Source of the DNA: Clostridia bacterium
GTDB taxonomy: Bacteria > Bacillota > Clostridia > Oscillospirales > Acutalibacteraceae
Direction: 5' to 3'
Length of the DNA: 11,547 nucleotides
Assembly (NCBI GenBank): GCA_017414725.1
Contig: JAFQKZ010000041.1
Location: 1 to 11,547 of the forward strand
Shown here: positions 9,276-11,547 of the stretch, piece by piece
Layout of the letters: every line of letters begins with the position of its first letter
Position numbering within the stretch: position 1 is the first letter of the stretch
Program-made: the position numbers and the translations under genes
The notes under the pieces: model-generated
The model's input: only the letters and a program-made list of their open reading frames with translations
What the model was told of the DNA's origin: nothing
Database searches by the model: none

Positions 9276-10126
9276 ATTTCAATAACTCCTTCAAAAACTT
9301 TTGTCGCGTTTCCTGTCATGTAAACTACAGAATTCTCATCATAATTTATTTTTAGACTTCCTCCACGCAAATGTACAGTAATATCTGTATTTCTGTCACA
9401 ATAATTATTTTCGACTGCCGCTACAACACTCGCACACGAGCCGCTACCACACGACAAAGTCTCGCCACTACCGCGCTCCCAAACTCTCATAGATATATTA
9501 TTTTTGTCTATTATACTCACAAATTCTATATTAATACCTTCCGGAAATATAATATTACTAGATAATTTAGGTGCGATTTTATTTAAATCTATAGAACAAA
9601 CTTCATCGACAAATATCACACAATGCGGGTTTCCAACAGAAACACACGTTATATAAAACTTATTATCGTCTATTGTGATTAACTCGTCAACTATTTTTTC
9701 TTTATTTATTAAAACAGGTATATCTTTGGGATTCAAACTAGCTTGTCCCATGTTCACTTTTACAACAGATTCGTTTTTGTTGTTCTCGAGAATATCTAAA
9801 TATTTAACCCCGCTCAAAGTTTCAATTTTTATATTATTCATATTATTACAAATTTTATTATCATATAAATATTTCGCGACGCATCTTATACCGTTTCCAC
9901 ACATTTTGCCTTCGCTACCGTCTTTGTTAAATATTCTCATCTTGGCATCCGCGACCTGAGACTTCTCAATAGTAATAATCCCGTCGCCACCGATATACTT
10001 ACGTCTATCGCACAAAACCATACTCAACTCAGGCAAATTATTAACCTGAGCATCAAAACAATTTATATAAATATAGTCGTTGCCGCATCCGTGCATTTTT
10101 GTGAATTCTATTTTCGTTTCTATCAA
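9272..10126 (-). CDS. dapF: Diaminopimelate epimerase
   Basis: Cofactor-independent epimerase that turns LL- into meso-diaminopimelate for lysine and peptidoglycan. It has 284 residues from TTG 10126. Both catalytic cysteines are visible: C76 in KMCGNGIRC and C226 in [11 protein letters not shown]. Substrate-binding motifs [10 protein letters not shown] (11-20), VGNPHCVIF (164-172) and ERGSGE (217-222) are intact. The start is uncertain. TTG is only 1 nt from AGGAG, too close for normal initiation. ATA 10111 would give the family-typical N-terminus [12 protein letters not shown]. Residues 135-172 are encoded twice: a degraded copy of this segment lies just upstream of the gene. It overlaps pyrG by 4 bp, an unusual biochemical pairing that looks like transcriptional convenience. 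Confidence 0.95.
   Translation of the reverse strand: MIETKIEFTKMHGCGNDYIYINCFDAQVNNLPELSMVLCDRRKYIGGDGIITIEKSQVADAKMRIFNKDGSEGKMCGNGIRCVAKYLYDNKICNNMNNIKIETLSGVKYLDILENNKNESVVKVNMGQASLNPKDIPVLINKEKIVDELITIDDNKFYITCVSVGNPHCVIFVDEVCSIDLNKIAPKLSSNIIFPEGINIEFVSIIDKNNISMRVWERGSGETLSCGSGSCASVVAAVENNYCDRNTDITVHLRGGSLKINYDENSVVYMTGNATKVFEGVIEI
9611..9724 (-). repeat. Direct repeat copy 1 (inside intact dapF)
   Basis: Partner of the repeat at 10159-10272, in the same orientation and without gaps. The two longest identical blocks are the AT-rich run covering 9692-9724 and the ten bases at 9631-9640. Most other differences are single transitions. Confidence 0.85.
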
Positions 10127-10127
10127 A

Positions 10128-10132
10128 CTCCT
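10128..10132 (-). promoter_or_regulatory. Putative dapF ribosome-binding site with abnormal spacing
   Basis: AGGAG on the minus strand lies 1 nt before TTG 10126, 10 nt before an in-frame ACG (10117) and 16 nt before an in-frame ATA (10111). The first in-frame ATG (10096) is 31 nt away and would remove conserved N-terminal residues. The small upstream frame that ends in TGA at 10123 overlaps the TTG, so stop-restart reinitiation is another route. Confidence 0.4.
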
Positions 10133-10158
10133 ATCATTAGCTCACTCTTAGTGCCTTG

Positions 10159-10272
10159 AAATATAACACAGCACAGACTTCCAACAGAAATACATGTTAT
10201 ATAAAATTCATTATCGTCCATTGTTATTAATTCGTTAATTATTTTTTCTTTATTTATTAAAACAGGTATATC
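10159..10272 (-). pseudogene. Duplicated internal fragment of dapF (codons 135-172)
   Basis: This 114-bp stretch aligns without gaps to 9611-9724 inside intact dapF, at a constant offset of 548 bp. I counted 16 mismatches, about 86% identity. It is in a reading frame open from 10293 to the TGA at 10123. The fragment reads [20 protein letters not shown], then NEFYITCISVG, so the match is good up to the glycine. There the active-site motif GNPHC has become GSLCC, and similarity ends within a few codons. It cannot be a functional epimerase: both catalytic cysteine regions are absent. A 32-residue frame from ATG 10221 could still be translated up to the dapF start. It looks like a scar of gene duplication or of recombination with a diverged dapF. 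Confidence 0.85.
10160..10168 (-). promoter_or_regulatory. Possible extended -10 promoter element upstream of dapF
   Basis: The minus strand reads TGTTATATT, matching the extended -10 pattern TGnTATAAT with one mismatch in the hexamer. No good -35 lies 16-18 bp upstream. The site falls at the diverged end of the dapF-like repeat; the intact copy reads TGATATT at the equivalent place, lacking the spaced TG. It could give dapF-pyrG its own transcription start, about 30 nt before the gene. In such AT-rich DNA a chance match is quite possible. Confidence 0.25.
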
Positions 10273-10300
10273 GTTGTGACGTGAAGGTTTGTCTTACTCA

Positions 10301-11311
10301 TTATTTTCTGAGAAGCACATCACTTTCTTCTTTGCATTGAGTTTCCAGTTTCTCAAAGTCGTTCCGGTATTGCTTGTCAAGATTCCAAAGCTTAATCGAG
10401 AGGGGAAGTTTGGCTGGGCAGTATTTTATGATGAGGGGTAAGCAGTTGTCATCCATGAAAGAATCTTTCACTGGCATACCGTCAAACAGTCTGGATAGCG
10501 CATTAGTATCCACACATACAGGTTTCACTCTAGAAAATCCGAGGTCTGTGTATTTGTTTTGTATCGCTCCATTCTTTTGATCTCGGTCCAGTTGCGTGCT
10601 TTCGTCATTCTCATACATATTCATCCAAGCAGTTCTTATTTTCCCTATAAGGTCAAGTATTTTTGTATGGGTCTTGTCTTTTATGTCTAGGGTCGCATTT
10701 GGCATTTGTCTGTGTGTGGTGATATATTCTTTAACATACATGAGTAGCATTGTACTTAAGCGTACCGTGTCTTCGTAAATTTCCTGTTCTTGTTCGGTAA
10801 GTGCGAAATCTGGGTCATTTTCTATCGTTCCCACGATTTTTTCTGTGTGTTCTATCTTAGGTTTCCGGAATAGTAAGTTCAGAAATTCAACGAAGAGCCC
10901 ACCAACAATTAAGCTTCCTCCGCCAACGCCAAATACTGTTTTGTCAACTTTGTTCAAAAAAGAAGTTTCTGATTTTGTTTTTACATTACTTTGGTTCGCG
11001 ACTTGGGCTGACGTGGTTAAACCCATAGCACCCATCATTGTCAAACCACCCATTAACCCGGCTAAATGCTTCTTATTCAAAATTCTTCCTCCTGATATGT
11101 TTTGTAAATCATCTTCTGATAGACCTTGTAATATCTCGAATAAATCACGCCCTAAATCTTGTTTAGTCCCATTATAGCCGTATTTATTGAGTACATCTAA
11201 AACTTCAGATATATCTTTGATTTTTGATAATCGCTCAAGTTCTTTTGTATTATTCATTAATTCTTCAAATTTGTTGTTCTCTGCCATGCTTTTTAATTTA
11301 TTTTCTGTCAT
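10301..11311 (-). CDS. Large Nif11-type (double-glycine) leader protein of unknown function
   Basis: A 336-residue protein. Residues 1-75 resemble the Nif11-like leader of RiPP precursors: a charged helix, LSKIKDISEVLDVLNKYGY (28-46), then LFEILQGLSEDDLQNISGG (57-75) with a terminal double glycine, the site normally cut by C39-type peptidase transporters. What follows is not a short Cys/Ser/Thr-rich core. Residues 76-105 (NKKHLAGLMGG, hydrophobic, ending SAQVA) look like a Sec signal peptide. Residues 126-148 form a likely transmembrane helix; 149-336 are a charged soluble region with cysteines at 266, 290, 298 and 326. ATG 11311 is preferred over GTG 11320 because AGGGGTG lies 6 nt upstream and overlaps the GTG. 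No maturase, peptidase or exporter is visible. DNA is less AT-rich than dapF, hinting at separate origin. Confidence 0.75.
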   Translation of the reverse strand: MTENKLKSMAENNKFEELMNNTKELERLSKIKDISEVLDVLNKYGYNGTKQDLGRDLFEILQGLSEDDLQNISGGRILNKKHLAGLMGGLTMMGAMGLTTSAQVANQSNVKTKSETSFLNKVDKTVFGVGGGSLIVGGLFVEFLNLLFRKPKIEHTEKIVGTIENDPDFALTEQEQEIYEDTVRLSTMLLMYVKEYITTHRQMPNATLDIKDKTHTKILDLIGKIRTAWMNMYENDESTQLDRDQKNGAIQNKYTDLGFSRVKPVCVDTNALSRLFDGMPVKDSFMDDNCLPLIIKYCPAKLPLSIKLWNLDKQYRNDFEKLETQCKEESDVLLRK

Positions 11312-11317
11312 TTCAAA

Positions 11318-11324
11318 CACCCCT
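11318..11324 (-). promoter_or_regulatory. Ribosome-binding site of the Nif11-leader gene
   Basis: AGGGGTG on the minus strand ends 6 nt before ATG 11311. The alternative GTG (11320-11318) is part of this motif, so ATG is the better start. Confidence 0.6.
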
Positions 11325-11350
11325 AAAATAAAAGCTCTGGATATGTTTTT

Positions 11351-11379
11351 ATCATACTAAATTGTATGTTTTTTGTCAA
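11351..11379 (-). promoter_or_regulatory. Near-consensus housekeeping sigma promoter for the Nif11-leader gene
   Basis: The minus strand carries TTGACA (11379-11374), a 17-bp spacer, and TATGAT (11356-11351). That is a perfect -35, a one-mismatch -10 and ideal spacing. Expected transcription start is near 11344, giving a leader of about 33 nt before ATG 11311 with a good ribosome-binding site. This is the best promoter in the window. With no terminator visible after 10301, transcripts could continue through dapF into the housekeeping run. Confidence 0.8.
11353..11368. promoter_or_regulatory. Inverted repeat overlapping the promoter (possible operator)
   Basis: CATAC and GTATG form a perfect 5-bp inverted repeat separated by 6 bp (TAAATT). 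The 16-bp element covers half of the -10 box and the adjoining spacer, where a repressor would block polymerase. Size and symmetry fit a dimeric helix-turn-helix regulator, but a match this short can arise by chance and no regulator gene is in the window. Confidence 0.35.
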
Positions 11380-11391
11380 ATCAGTTTTTTA

Positions 11392-11547
11392 ATGCAATAT
11401 CGCTTTAAAAAACAGAGATTACGAACATAGCGAAGAAATTAACATTAATGCACGTCCAGAATACGTGTTCAAAAATCTTAGTAAATACAACAAAAAGGAG
11501 AAAAGAAAAATACGCGTTCTAATATACTTCCGGTTTTTTGTTAAGAC
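11392..11547 (+). pseudogene. Unrecognised, possibly frameshifted open frame running off the right edge
   Basis: The frame beginning at 11393 stays open to the window end (51 codons) and reads like a polar, charged protein: NRDYEHSEEININ, then ARPEYVFKNLSKYNKKEKRK. It has no start codon near its beginning. A different frame starts with ATG 11392 (MQYRFKKQ) and stops at 11430; removing one A from the A6 run at 11407-11412 would join the two as MQYRFKNRDYEHSEE. No Shine-Dalgarno precedes the ATG. I do not recognise the product. It may be a decayed gene end, the start of a gene continuing outside, or non-coding; the opposite strand is also open over part of this stretch. Confidence 0.25.

Noticed and set aside
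10301..10330. Hairpin CTCA/TGAG at the end of the Nif11-leader gene as terminator
   Set aside because: The stem is about 4 bp with an 8-nt loop and has no downstream T-run, so termination is not supported.
11407..11413. Programmed ribosomal frameshift at the A6C run
   Set aside because: Joining the two frames needs a +1 shift, whereas A-rich slippery runs of this type promote -1 slippage. A simple indel or sequencing error is more likely.
1..11547. CRISPR array, tRNA, rRNA, riboswitch or complete insertion sequence
   Set aside because: I saw no regularly spaced repeats, cloverleaf-like sequences, conserved aptamer motifs or transposase genes on either strand; nearly all of the window is coding.

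Overview
The window is an AT-rich bacterial chromosome segment. Every confidently called gene is on the minus strand, so transcription runs from high to low coordinates. Shine-Dalgarno sites of the GGAGG/GAGGTGA type, the potABCD order, the RecA sequence and a Nif11-type leader protein together suggest a low-GC Firmicute, most likely a clostridial gut-type lineage. This assignment rests on general resemblance, and I cannot name a genus. A DAP epimerase gene implies lysine and/or meso-DAP peptidoglycan synthesis.

Layout in the direction of transcription. (1) 11547-11321: the right edge holds an unrecognised, possibly frameshifted plus-strand open frame, then a near-consensus promoter (TTGACA, 17 bp, TATGAT) pointing left. 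(2) 11311-10301: a 336-residue protein whose first 75 residues form a Nif11/double-glycine leader. A signal-peptide-like segment, a transmembrane segment and a soluble domain of unknown function follow. (3) 10300-10127: a linker containing a 114-bp, in-frame, about 86% identical copy of the middle of dapF. (4) A compact housekeeping run: dapF and pyrG (ATGA overlap), recA, recX, pgsA, cysS. (5) A complete potA-potB-potC polyamine ABC transporter and an almost complete potD that runs off the left edge.

Most spacings in the dapF-to-potD run are between a 4-bp overlap and 40 bp; the exception is the 79 bp before recA. I see no convincing terminator, so long co-transcripts are likely. Functionally it is a mixture: DAP epimerisation, CTP synthesis, recombination and its RecX modulator, phosphatidylglycerophosphate synthesis, Cys-tRNA charging and spermidine/putrescine uptake. 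No stretch longer than 300 bases lacks a gene.

Three points stand out: the oversized Nif11-leader protein with its own strong promoter and an apparent second export signal after the GG site; the dapF fragment sitting between it and intact dapF; and two genes (pgsA, dapF) in which an ATA codon lies exactly where the family's usual initiator ATG would be, while the conventional GTG/TTG starts overlap or abut the ribosome-binding site.
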